Positions 8,490 through 15,962 of a stretch of 64,000 nt of DNA are shown in pieces. The position numbers and the translations under genes were made by a program. Source of the stretch: Enterococcus faecalis. GTDB lineage: Bacteria; Bacillota; Bacilli; Lactobacillales; Enterococcaceae. The stretch covers positions 2,016,001-2,080,000 of the forward strand of contig NZ_CP118962.1 in assembly GCF_029024925.1 (NCBI RefSeq), in the 5' to 3' direction. Positions within the stretch are counted from its first letter, which is position 1. Every line of letters begins with the position of its first letter. Under the pieces are notes generated by a model. That model did no database searches. It saw only the letters and a list, made by a program, of their open reading frames with translations, and was not told the DNA's origin.

Positions 8490-8892
8490 AAAGATACACT
8501 CCTATCTCTTATTTAAAGTTGCTATATACCCTCTTATTTTAGCATACTCCCTTTTAGAAAAAGCAAAAAAAAAAGAAAGAAACTTATTCTTGCTAATAAA
8601 CTACGCGAAAGGAGTCTAACGTTGTTTGATATAACTTAGACTGATCGTTAACTTATTTTTTATATTTCTACATAGTTATCTTTAGAACCATTTCAGATAC
8701 ATATGAAACAATTACATATGATTTTTTCATAAAAAAACAGTACTGTCTAGTAGTATAAAATATACAAATTTCTTAAAAATTTTTTCACTAAAATCACTAC
8801 CTGAAACAGTCTAAAACACTTATATATCAACGTTTAATGAAACTATCTCCGTTTCATTTCAGATACAAATAAATATAGTCGGGCTCCAAATC
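8490..8892. other. AT-rich intergenic stretch holding the left element junction
   Basis: No convincing gene was seen. The 3' end carries the hsdM leader. Further along, CATTTCAGATACA occurs twice as a direct repeat (8689-8701 and 8855-8867), and 8811-8835 resembles the sequence beside sufB (see att site). Repeats of this kind near an att site could be integrase arm sites. Confidence 0.4.
8811..8835. other. Candidate attachment site, left (attL)
   Basis: This stretch matches 15966-15990 at 21 of 25 positions, with an exact core CTTATATATCAA (8819-8830 and 15974-15985). The right copy lies inside the sufB terminator hairpin next to the integrase gene. Assignment is inference from sequence similarity and position. 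Confidence 0.4.
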
Positions 8893-8932
8893 CGAAAAAA
8901 AATACCCCCAGTAGCTTATCCTAAGCTACTGG
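8893..8932 (-). terminator. Rho-independent terminator
   Basis: A perfect 11-bp stem CCAGTAGCTTA/TAAGCTACTGG with a 3-nt loop is followed, on the minus strand, by GGGTATTTTTTTT. It ends the transcript of the gene at 8998-9723. Confidence 0.85.
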
Positions 8933-8997
8933 AGATGTATAAGTACGGTCATATAACAACGGGGTAGGGTAAATAAATGAAAAAGATGGAAGAATCA

Positions 8998-9723
8998 TTA
9001 TTCAATAACTTTTTTAAATACTTCGTTGTAATCAGTTACCTGTCCGTTCTTAAATACCACAGAATAATCTTTTTTCCCATTTTCAAGTAACCGAAGTGGA
9101 ATATCTTTACCAACTTGCTCTGTCACTGCATTACTGATACCTGTTAGATTAGCTAATAAATCTGATAAAGATTGAGCATCTGTAGAAATCTCTGTATCAG
9201 TATTTATCGTGATTCCTTTATCTTCATTTACAAGTTTCCAAGTAGGTGGTATAGCTGTGTATGTTTCTACAAATGAATTAAGTTTTTCATTAAGTGACTT
9301 CTCTTTTATATTTCCATCTAAAAACTCTGTATATATGGCTTGAGCTATACTAAAACAAAGCTGGCCTTGTTCTAATAATTTTACATCATTAGTTAGTAAA
9401 GCTGTGTTCACGTTATCAATCGCTTCAAGAAGAGTATCTTTGGTGTCCCTAACAGCTTTAGGTGTGCCTTCTGGAATTTCCCTACTTGATACCTCGTCCA
9501 TTTTATCTTCCATAAACCCCTTAAAATCATATCTTTCTCCCAAATCCATAGAAGTTTTTGAGAAAGCTTTCATTTCTGAGTCTATTTCTTCAATAATATT
9601 TAACATGTCTGATACATATTGTTTAGGCTGATTCGTTTTTAATCTATATGTGGTAAATATCTCAATTCCTCCAATTATCAATAAAATTGCCAAACAAATC
9701 CATAATAATTTTTTCTTTTTCAT
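8998..9723 (-). CDS. Membrane-anchored protein of unknown function
   Basis: This 241-aa protein has a lysine-rich start and one hydrophobic segment (residues about 6-23, LLWICLAILLIIGGIEIF). A largely helical extracytoplasmic domain with many charged residues follows. I do not recognise a family. It has its own ribosome site (AGGAGG) and its own terminator downstream. It is the outermost gene of the integrated element and is separated from the next gene by another terminator, so it is probably an independent cargo unit. Surface or envelope function is a guess from the anchor only. Confidence 0.7.
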   Translation of the reverse strand: MKKKKLLWICLAILLIIGGIEIFTTYRLKTNQPKQYVSDMLNIIEEIDSEMKAFSKTSMDLGERYDFKGFMEDKMDEVSSREIPEGTPKAVRDTKDTLLEAIDNVNTALLTNDVKLLEQGQLCFSIAQAIYTEFLDGNIKEKSLNEKLNSFVETYTAIPPTWKLVNEDKGITINTDTEISTDAQSLSDLLANLTGISNAVTEQVGKDIPLRLLENGKKDYSVVFKNGQVTDYNEVFKKVIE

Positions 9724-9813
9724 TTTTCCTCCTATACACTGCTGTTATAACAGTGACTAATGTAAAGATTTTCCCAGCAATCATCAGACTATTATTTACA
9801 GGGAATCAAAAAA

Positions 9814-9845
9814 ACTCCTTAGTAAGCTTACACCTTTAGGAGTTC
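9814..9845 (-). terminator. Rho-independent terminator
   Basis: The stem AACTCCT/AGGAGTT, with a long loop that can itself pair (GTAAGCTTAC), is followed on the minus strand by TTTTTTTG. It lies just past the stop of the gene at 9877-10203. Confidence 0.65.
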
Positions 9846-9876
9846 CTGTTTGAACGGTATGCATAATACATTTAAA

Positions 9877-10203
9877 TCAATTTAACATTAACACCTCAGT
9901 ATATGGTATCTCTACATATACACGGTCTTTTTTTGGATAGTACTCGACATTTATATTGATAGCACTTCCATTGTCTAACGTAGCTTTAGCCCGGTACGTG
10001 TTATCACCATTATCATGAGTGATCGTCACATCATCACATGTCCGATTTAAGTTATACTGTTCTTGTAAAATCTGAGTTACCAATGGTACAGATGACTTCT
10101 CTAGTCCAGATGAACCCGTCATTCTTGAAAAAATTATACCTATAATAGCCAATACAACGATACCTATAATGACAAACTTCTTATTCATATTTACTTTATT
10201 CAA
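9877..10203 (-). CDS. Small membrane-anchored protein, unknown function
   Basis: About 108 aa, with one N-terminal hydrophobic segment (KFVIIGIVVLAIIGIIF) and a soluble C-terminal domain. The shape suggests a small beta-rich extracytoplasmic domain (repeated short strands such as YRAKATLDNGSAININ). Start is uncertain: a TTG at 10203 has AGGAG at good spacing, and an ATG at 10188 starts MNKKFVI. It lies directly downstream of a zinc-ribbon membrane protein, as if in one transcript. I recognise no family. Confidence 0.65.
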   Translation of the reverse strand: MNKVNMNKKFVIIGIVVLAIIGIIFSRMTGSSGLEKSSVPLVTQILQEQYNLNRTCDDVTITHDNGDNTYRAKATLDNGSAININVEYYPKKDRVYVEIPYTEVLMLN

Positions 10204-10239
10204 CTTTTTATCTCCTATCTCCAAAATGATTTTCTCTCA

Positions 10240-10605
10240 TCAGTAACTCATTGACATCCCCAATAGTACACCAAAGATGGCTCCAGCTACCCCTGCTATC
10301 ATCAAAATCGTACCCATTTGTTCATCTTTCTCTCGATATAAGTAACCCATAATAACAGCAACAGCACCAAATACCACAGGAATAAATGCTAATGATACTA
10401 CCATAGAAATCCAACCAATAATCAAATACAGCTTCCCTGTCTCTTGTCCATGTACGATTTGTTCCTTCATTTCATTAATTGTCTGCTCAGTACTTTTCTT
10501 TACTGTGTCTGTTCCGGTTGTCTCATCTGTTTCTTGTAATGCTCCGCAAAACTGGCAATACTTACTTTCATTTGTTATTTCTTTACCACATTTTCTACAA
10601 TACAT
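10240..10605 (-). CDS. Zinc-ribbon membrane protein
   Basis: This 121-aa protein has an N-terminal zinc ribbon with two CxxC knuckles (MYCRKCG and YCQFCG), a polar linker and two hydrophobic segments in the C-terminal half (LIIGWISMVVSLAFIPVVF and ILMIAGVAGAIFGVLLG). Start is ATG 10605 with GGAGGAG upstream. Such ribbon-plus-TM proteins are common in Firmicutes and mobile elements but have no single defined role. It sits in a minus-strand row behind an XRE regulator. Confidence 0.75.
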   Translation of the reverse strand: MYCRKCGKEITNESKYCQFCGALQETDETTGTDTVKKSTEQTINEMKEQIVHGQETGKLYLIIGWISMVVSLAFIPVVFGAVAVIMGYLYREKDEQMGTILMIAGVAGAIFGVLLGMSMSY

Positions 10606-10641
10606 GTCTTCTCCTCCTAAAATCATTCAATTGCTTATTAG

Positions 10642-10857
10642 CTAACTGTTTACTTTATTAAATACATCAGAAAACAGCTCATTTATTGGTACACTTAATA
10701 TCTCAGAAAGCATTTTCATTTGATAGGGTTTAGGAATCGTTCTCCCTGTTTGCCACGAACTTACACATTGCTGTGTAACATTCATTTTTTTGGCTAACTC
10801 AGTTTGGGAAAGTCCTTTTTCTTTTCTGTATCGGCTGAGATTACTTACTTTTTTCAT
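10642..10857 (-). CDS. Small XRE-family transcriptional regulator
   Basis: This 71-aa protein is almost entirely a Cro/CI-type helix-turn-helix (LSQTELAKKMNVTQQCVSSWQTG). Start is ATG 10857 with GGAGGAG. It is divergent from another XRE gene at 10986. The 128-bp gap between them holds two copies of a 17-bp inverted repeat. It probably represses one or both promoters and is first in the transcript with the small membrane-protein genes. Confidence 0.85.
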   Translation of the reverse strand: MKKVSNLSRYRKEKGLSQTELAKKMNVTQQCVSSWQTGRTIPKPYQMKMLSEILSVPINELFSDVFNKVNS

Positions 10858-10882
10858 GATTCTCCCCTCCTGTTTTATTATA

Positions 10883-10899
10883 TACAACAATATGATGTA
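10883..10899. promoter_or_regulatory. Imperfect operator copy, TACAACAA-type
   Basis: TACAACAATATGATGTA is an imperfect copy (two mismatches in symmetry) of the perfect 17-bp repeat at 10944-10960. Both lie in the divergent XRE control region. Confidence 0.5.
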
Positions 10900-10943
10900 T
10901 TTCAACTCATAAAATATATAAATACTTCAAATGTCATTACAAA

Positions 10944-10960
10944 TACAACAACTTGTTGTA
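10944..10960. promoter_or_regulatory. 17-bp perfect inverted-repeat operator between two XRE genes
   Basis: TACAACAACTTGTTGTA has perfect dyad symmetry around the central C and lies 26 nt upstream of the plus-strand XRE gene. Site shape and place fit a Cro/CI-like switch; which regulator binds is unknown. Confidence 0.6.
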
Positions 10961-10985
10961 CTCTACTGAGAAGGGGGGTGTATTA

Positions 10986-11321
10986 ATGAAACAGAAGCAA
11001 TATGCAAAGGTCATTAGAGAAAAGCGAAAAGCACTCGGGTGGACACAAAAAGAATTAGCTAAAAAAATCTTCTCTACACAACAGGCAGTAGCAAGATGGG
11101 AAAATTCTGTAACAGAACCTAACCTCGATAGCTTAACAGCTCTTTCTAGAGCCCTAGGAACCCCTGTAAGCCATTTTCTAGACAATGTTGACATAGATTA
11201 TGAGGAAGAGTTTTTGGCTCTCTATCGCTCTCTTAGTACTGAAGATGCAATTCGAACAATTGACTATATGAAGCTATTAAAAAGGCAAGAAAATGAACGC
11301 AATCAGCTATTGAAAGATTGA
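10986..11321 (+). CDS. XRE-family transcriptional regulator
   Basis: 111 aa. The N-terminal helix-turn-helix (LGWTQKELAKKIFSTQQAVARWENS) is followed by a charged helical C-terminal tail (about 70-111) that may oligomerise. Start ATG 10986 follows a purine-rich GGGGGG ribosome site. It is divergent from the smaller XRE gene at 10642-10857 and convergent with the primase-like gene. It is probably one half of a two-repressor switch for the left side of the element. Confidence 0.85.
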   Translation: MKQKQYAKVIREKRKALGWTQKELAKKIFSTQQAVARWENSVTEPNLDSLTALSRALGTPVSHFLDNVDIDYEEEFLALYRSLSTEDAIRTIDYMKLLKRQENERNQLLKD

Positions 11322-11355
11322 AAAATAAATAACCCACCGAACTTTAACGGTGGGT
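11321..11355 (-). terminator. Terminator after primase-like gene
   Basis: The 8-bp stem ACCCACCG/CGGTGGGT (11332-11355) is followed on the minus strand by TTATTTATTTTTC. It also lies at the end of the convergent XRE gene and may work both ways. Confidence 0.65.
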
Positions 11356-11396
11356 GTATTGAGATGAAATAAGATTAAGAGCTATGGATAACCTGT

Positions 11397-13394
11397 CTAG
11401 TTTAATATAATTGGGTCTCTTCTATTCCTTACTCTCCGTCCATCATCTCTTGTTACACTTGTAAATTGATAAATAGGAACTAATTCAACTCCTGATAATA
11501 TCAATTCTTTTATTACTTCATCTATCCCTGCCCCTTTCGCTAGATATACTAAAAAACTACTGCTTGCTTTCACATTGTATAGTTTCTTAATATCCTTAGA
11601 AGCTCGTTCAAGAGTGAATCCTTGTTTAACAAAGTAGCCTCTGTTTTCTATTAAAGCATTTTTCACGCTGTTATCCCTGACATTTCGTAGGCGTTCACAA
11701 ACAGTGTTAATAAGTTCTTTCTCTGTCATTAGATATGTCCCTTGCCACGATAAGCCCTGTAAAACTTCATGTGCTTCATCTAAAATCAATTGTTTTTCCT
11801 TGCTAAGTTCTGATCGGGAATTTTGAGGAAATACTCTTTTAGCCTCTTTTTCGTTAAAACATATCTTAACCCATTCATAAGAAAAATATTGATATGTAAA
11901 ATGAAATTTTTCCAGAAGTGGAAGGATATCTTCATTCAATTTTTGAATCACAGAAGTTGTATTAAAAACGTCTAATCGATAGACATTGCTTCTCTTATGA
12001 TTAAAGTTTCCTAACGCTTTCTCTTCCTTTAACCTATTTAGGTATTCGAGCATCTTCAAAGGAACATCTTCATCATCTAATTTTTTTATCAATCCTATAA
12101 AAGTCATAAGTGATAGTAACTTATTACATTTATCTATGTCATAAGTTTTACCATAGTAAGAACTCATTTTTTTAGCTAATTGTTCCCCCGACAAAATACA
12201 AGTCACACTTTCCTTACTATCATCAAAAAAATTAACATCAGAAAGCAAGACATCATAGACACGTCGCATTTCCTCTAGATAATTCCTTATTGTCCTGAAA
12301 AGTTTGTCTTTCATTGATTCAAGAGTGTCAAAAAGTACTTTTGATTCCTCTTTCAATTTTCGAAAATGTGTAGGATACAAGTCTAGGTTCTCTAATAGCC
12401 AATTAAATGTTTCTACCCGACTGTCTTTCTTTAAAATTAGCATCACAACTCCAATAAAATTTTCACTGATATCACAATTACTGGAATGACAATAAAAAAT
12501 GGAATGCCCAGTTTTACTGGTAAAAATACTAGCAGAGGGATTATGATCGTTGTGAAACAGACATCTTAAGTTTTTACTTGACTTAAGTAATTTATTCATA
12601 TCAATGGTTAACAATCTTTCATAAATCTCATTAAAAGACATGTCGGAGGAATCAAACAGGCAGTCTTTAAACCACTGTTTCATTTCTTCTTTGTCGTCAT
12701 TTTTTATCAACTTAACAAAATAGGTTTCATTGACTAGTTCATACTCTCTCCCTGAATCACTTTGACAATTTTTAGAACATGTCATGGTAAAATCAATCGG
12801 AAGCTCAGTAATATCTAACATGTTGTCTTCATTAATTATTATCACTGCATCTGACTTATATCCTCCAAAAAACATTCTATTCGAAGCATTTACATTGTCA
12901 TCACACCCGGGGATGTTCTTTTTCAAGTATTCGTAAACAGCAACCATTTTACCATAGTCAGTAATTGCTTCTTTTAATAGAAAGACAATCTTGTATTTTT
13001 CTAGATTTTCAGAGTACCGAATACTTTTTTGTATCGCAAACGCAGAATTATGAACTAAATTGATAGATAAAACCTTTTCTATGCTTAAGTATCTACTATC
13101 ATCTTTACTCAAATCTACTACCTTCCCCTTCTCATCTTTAACAGTGTTATCGACATCCAGAATAATTACTCTGGTTTCCACAAAACTCTCCTTGTCATTG
13201 CCTTTATTCTTTGTCTTGCTTGGAATAAATGATTGTGATGAATTTAGTATCTCTACAAACTCATCTCTTGTAACTTCTCTATAGTTATCTAAACACCTAT
13301 CTCTTACATCAGTTTTTTCTTTTTTTGTAACTGGCTTCTCTAATAATTTTTCTTTATCTACATAAATTGGAATATTAATCATTGATGTTTCCAT
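11397..13394 (-). CDS. Primase-like replication protein of mobile element
   Basis: This 665-aa protein has an N-terminal part with a DVDN acidic motif (VIILDVDNT, about 70) and later NASNRMFFGGYKSD (about 170), as in archaeo-eukaryotic-type primases of mobile elements. A CHC2-like zinc-binding stretch follows (CLFHNDHNPSASI ... FYCHSSNCDIS, about 285-315). The long C-terminal region is helical and basic. No Walker A helicase motif is visible. Start ATG 13394 has AAGGAGG. It lies downstream of the AlpA/Xis gene and diverges from the integrase module, as replication genes do in phage satellites. The domain calls are by eye. Confidence 0.65.
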   Translation of the reverse strand: METSMINIPIYVDKEKLLEKPVTKKEKTDVRDRCLDNYREVTRDEFVEILNSSQSFIPSKTKNKGNDKESFVETRVIILDVDNTVKDEKGKVVDLSKDDSRYLSIEKVLSINLVHNSAFAIQKSIRYSENLEKYKIVFLLKEAITDYGKMVAVYEYLKKNIPGCDDNVNASNRMFFGGYKSDAVIIINEDNMLDITELPIDFTMTCSKNCQSDSGREYELVNETYFVKLIKNDDKEEMKQWFKDCLFDSSDMSFNEIYERLLTIDMNKLLKSSKNLRCLFHNDHNPSASIFTSKTGHSIFYCHSSNCDISENFIGVVMLILKKDSRVETFNWLLENLDLYPTHFRKLKEESKVLFDTLESMKDKLFRTIRNYLEEMRRVYDVLLSDVNFFDDSKESVTCILSGEQLAKKMSSYYGKTYDIDKCNKLLSLMTFIGLIKKLDDEDVPLKMLEYLNRLKEEKALGNFNHKRSNVYRLDVFNTTSVIQKLNEDILPLLEKFHFTYQYFSYEWVKICFNEKEAKRVFPQNSRSELSKEKQLILDEAHEVLQGLSWQGTYLMTEKELINTVCERLRNVRDNSVKNALIENRGYFVKQGFTLERASKDIKKLYNVKASSSFLVYLAKGAGIDEVIKELILSGVELVPIYQFTSVTRDDGRRVRNRRDPIILN

Positions 13395-13423
13395 TTGTGT
13401 TTCCTCCTTATAAAATTCTGTTA

Positions 13424-13481
13424 AAGACTAAAACATACAGATAATAAAAACAAACTCTTTATTACTATATGTTTTAGTCTT
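13424..13481 (-). other. 58-nt hairpin between AlpA-like and primase-like genes
   Basis: A perfect 14-bp stem AAGACTAAAACATA/TATGTTTTAGTCTT (13424-13437, 13468-13481) encloses a second 7-bp stem TAATAAA/TTTATTA with a 9-nt loop. There is no T-run after it on either strand, so it is not a simple terminator. It could be an attenuator, an RNA processing site or a replication-origin structure. Confidence 0.55.
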
Positions 13482-13491
13482 ATTTGTTTAC

Positions 13492-13767
13492 TCAACCTTT
13501 ATACCGTTCCATGAAACTATCAATATCAGATTTTTTAAATCTAATGACCGTATCAATTTTTATAACAGGTAACCCGTATTGAGAAACATATTTTCTAATC
13601 GTTCCTACTGATACACCTAGATATTCACTTGCCTGCTGATAGTCCATATACTCTAGAGTGACTCCAGAAATAATGTCTTCTAGCATAGGCTTTAGCACTG
13701 TAATTATCTCTTTCACTTGTTGTTCAACTTGTATAGAAACAATGCTATCAATGATTTGTAGAGACAT
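13492..13767 (-). CDS. AlpA/excisionase-like small DNA-binding protein
   Basis: 91 aa. The C-terminal 45 residues form a MerR/AlpA-type winged helix (MDYQQASEYLGVSVGTIRKYVSQYGLPVIKI...VIRFKKSDIDSFME). The N-terminal half is a short helical extension. Proteins of this kind act as excisionases or as activators of excision in prophages and satellites. It is the first gene transcribed from the minus-strand promoter of the divergent control region, opposite the repressor-integrase pair. Confidence 0.8.
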   Translation of the reverse strand: MSLQIIDSIVSIQVEQQVKEIITVLKPMLEDIISGVTLEYMDYQQASEYLGVSVGTIRKYVSQYGLPVIKIDTVIRFKKSDIDSFMERYKG

Positions 13768-13901
13768 ATTTCCCCCTCCTTTCGTGATTGCTTGAACAAA
13801 TTTTCTAAGAATTATCTTCGTATTTTTTGCTCAAAATAAAAGTATTTTGTTATTAACCGATTAATCAAACAAAAAATGATTACCAGTTCATCGACATACA
13901 C

Positions 13902-13930
13902 ATAATACCTCGATAAAAAAGGGGTGTCAA
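13902..13930 (-). promoter_or_regulatory. Minus-strand promoter for AlpA-primase genes
   Basis: Consensus -35 TTGACA (13925-13930), 17-bp spacer and -10 TATTAT (13902-13907), reading toward the AlpA-like gene. The spacer contains CCCCTTTTTT, the mirror copy of that in the opposing promoter. Confidence 0.8.
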
Positions 13931-13972
13931 TAGTTTTGTAAAATTTATTTACAACACCCCTTTTTTGAGGTA
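13906..13972. repeat. Inverted repeat comprising two mirrored promoters
   Basis: The arms are TACCTC+AAAAAAGGGGTGT (13906-13911, 13915-13927) and ACACCCCTTTTTT+GAGGTA (13954-13972). An inner TTGTAAA/TTTACAA pair (13936-13954) lies between them. Each arm carries the spacer of one of two divergent promoters. Confidence 0.85.
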
Positions 13973-13976
13973 TACT
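13948..13976 (+). promoter_or_regulatory. Plus-strand promoter for XRE regulator-integrase genes
   Basis: -35 TTTACA (13948-13953), 17-bp spacer and -10 TATACT (13971-13976), followed by AGGAGG and the ATG at 13999. The short leader fits a regulated lysogeny-type promoter. Confidence 0.8.
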
Positions 13977-13998
13977 AATTTTAGGAGGTGTGGTCAAT

Positions 13999-14733
13999 AT
14001 GATAAAACGTCCACCAATAAATTATTTAGAACGAAAAAAGATACTCGGAACAAAAATAAAAGCTATAAGAAAGAGTAAAAAATTAACACAACCAGCATTT
14101 GGTCTTATGATTAACAACGGTCAATTAATTGACAAAAAAACTATCTACGAATGGGAGAAGGGAACCTATTTACCAATACCAGAGCGATTATCCCGAATTG
14201 CTGATTTGGGAAATATGAGTATAGAGGAGTTAGTTTGTGGCAATGTAGAAGAATATATTTTGGGAATTATTCTTTATAGAGATAGCATTGTACTAGATGG
14301 TATAACATTTCCAGATAAAAACCTGTTCCAGCATCTTCGTCAACAGTTCCCACCAGTACACTCTAATTTAGATACATGGCTGGATAGATATTCCAAATTA
14401 GAACCAGAGATGCAAGAATTTATTGCTAACAAGACTTGTAATAAAGTTAAAAATGAAAAAATTAGTCTTTTCAATATCTTAAAAATAGAAGAATTATTCA
14501 TCAATGCTATTGTAGAAGAATTTGACAATAACATTCTTTTCCTCACTAGCAGTATAGAAGAACTACTAGAAAGAATGGTAAATGAATGGCTACCTATTCA
14601 ATTGAAAGACATGTCTTATCCCGAAGAAGCTGTGAGAGAAATTACTGATAATATAAACAAGCTAGAACAAACGATTTCATCAATTGGGAAAAAATACACT
14701 AAGAAAAAAATGAAGGGAGGTGATACCATCTAG
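13999..14733 (+). CDS. XRE-family regulator with long C-terminal domain (element repressor)
   Basis: 244 aa. The N-terminal helix-turn-helix (ILGTKIKAIRKSKKLTQPAFGLMI...KTIYEWEKGTYLPIPERLSRIAD) is followed by about 160 residues of helical, acidic sequence of no family I can name. Start is ATG 13999 with AGGAGG; an in-frame GTG at 13990 overlaps the ribosome site and is less likely. It lies 38 nt before the integrase start on the same strand and opposite the AlpA-primase operon. That is the position of the master repressor (Stl-like) in Gram-positive phage satellites. The role is inferred from position. Confidence 0.82.
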   Translation: MIKRPPINYLERKKILGTKIKAIRKSKKLTQPAFGLMINNGQLIDKKTIYEWEKGTYLPIPERLSRIADLGNMSIEELVCGNVEEYILGIILYRDSIVLDGITFPDKNLFQHLRQQFPPVHSNLDTWLDRYSKLEPEMQEFIANKTCNKVKNEKISLFNILKIEELFINAIVEEFDNNILFLTSSIEELLERMVNEWLPIQLKDMSYPEEAVREITDNINKLEQTISSIGKKYTKKKMKGGDTI

Positions 14734-14771
14734 TGGTAAGTACTCCTTGTAAACTAAGAGGAGATGATTTC

Positions 14772-15914
14772 ATGGCAAAAATATCAAAGTACAAAAAGAA
14801 AAACGGTCAAGTGGCGTGGATGTATAAAGGACACATTGCCACCGATCCACGAACTGGTGAAAAAATAAATACTACGAGAAGAGGTTTTAGTAGCAAACAA
14901 GAAGCTCAAAAAGATTATGACGAGTACAGACATCAAATATTATACGGTGTTAAAAAGAAAGCACCTGATATGACATTTGAAGACCTGTATAATGAATGGA
15001 TAACTCATCAGCGTACCAGTGTTAAAGCTTCAACAATCGCAATCTCAGTAAGATACGCAAATAATCAAGTACTTCCAGCATTTGGTAAGCTTAAACTATC
15101 GAATATCTCTGTCCCATATTGTCAAAAAGTGGTAGATGAATGGCACAGTAAATATGAAAGTTACGATTATATGAGAAAACAGACTGCACAAATTTTACGC
15201 TACGGGGTTGCAATGCAATATATTGACAATAATCCTATGGAAAAAACACTTCTTCCACGAAAAAAAGAGTATGAGAAAAATCGTAAATTTTACTCAAAAG
15301 AGGAGCTTAATAATTTACTGGATGCTTTTAAAGATTTTGGTAACATGAAACAATACGCCTTCTTCAGATTATTGGCATACACAGGTATGAGAAAGAGTGA
15401 AGTACTCGCTTTACAGTGGAAAGACATAGACACGTTTAATAAAGAACTACATGTCAATAAAACTCTTGCTGTAGATGAATTTGGTAAAGTTATAATTCAA
15501 TCTCCGAAAACAAGAGCTTCTAGACGAGTTATCTCTTTAGATACTGAGACTCTTTCTATCCTCAACAACTGGAAATTACAGCAAAAAGAAGAGTATTTAA
15601 AACTTGGATACAATACTAGCTCTAAAGAGCAACATGTTTTTACAACAGTTAAAAACACTCTATACATTCCAAACACTGTTAATGATTGGTTAAGATATAT
15701 TTTGAAAAAATATAACTTGCCTCGTATTACACCTCATGGGTTTAGACATACACATGCTAGTTTATTATTAGAAGCAGGAGAATCTGTCAAGGTAGTTCAA
15801 CAACGATTAGGGCATGAAAATAGTAAAGTGACATTAGACATCTATGCACATATTACAAATAATGCACCTAAGAAAACAGGTCAAGACTTTGCTGATATGA
15901 TGGCTCATCAGTAA
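14772..15914 (+). CDS. int: Tyrosine recombinase (integrase)
   Basis: This 380-aa phage/ICE-type integrase has an N-terminal arm-binding domain (KISKYKKKNGQVAWMYKGHIATD), a SAM-like core-binding domain and a C-terminal catalytic domain with TGMRKSEVLAL (Arg), HGFRHTHASLL (His-x-x-Arg), LGHENS (His) and the tyrosine in TLDIYAHIT. Start is ATG 14772 with AGGAG; a longer in-frame start at 14733 lacks similarity. The gene ends about 50 bp before the sufB terminator, the presumed attachment site. It should catalyse integration and excision of the 7-kb element. Confidence 0.95.
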   Translation: MAKISKYKKKNGQVAWMYKGHIATDPRTGEKINTTRRGFSSKQEAQKDYDEYRHQILYGVKKKAPDMTFEDLYNEWITHQRTSVKASTIAISVRYANNQVLPAFGKLKLSNISVPYCQKVVDEWHSKYESYDYMRKQTAQILRYGVAMQYIDNNPMEKTLLPRKKEYEKNRKFYSKEELNNLLDAFKDFGNMKQYAFFRLLAYTGMRKSEVLALQWKDIDTFNKELHVNKTLAVDEFGKVIIQSPKTRASRRVISLDTETLSILNNWKLQQKEEYLKLGYNTSSKEQHVFTTVKNTLYIPNTVNDWLRYILKKYNLPRITPHGFRHTHASLLLEAGESVKVVQQRLGHENSKVTLDIYAHITNNAPKKTGQDFADMMAHQ

Positions 15915-15919
15915 AAGAG

Positions 15920-15938
15920 CTGGTCAAAATCTGGTCAT
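15920..15938. repeat. Direct repeat CTGGTCA, possible integrase arm site
   Basis: CTGGTCAAAATCTGGTCA just after int contains CTGGTCA twice with 4 nt between. Such repeats beside int often serve as arm-type binding sites; the function is inferred. Confidence 0.35.
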
Positions 15939-15962
15939 TTCTAGTATACAGGCAAAACAAAA

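Noticed and set aside
8540..8880. Possible CRISPR-like or gene content in the AT-rich gap
   Set aside because: No regular repeat-spacer pattern; only two isolated 13-mers, and no frame with a ribosome site.
13812..13997. 61-codon minus-strand reading frame MTTPPKISIPQ...
   Set aside because: It lies across the divergent promoters and inverted repeat, has no ribosome site, and is explained by those elements.
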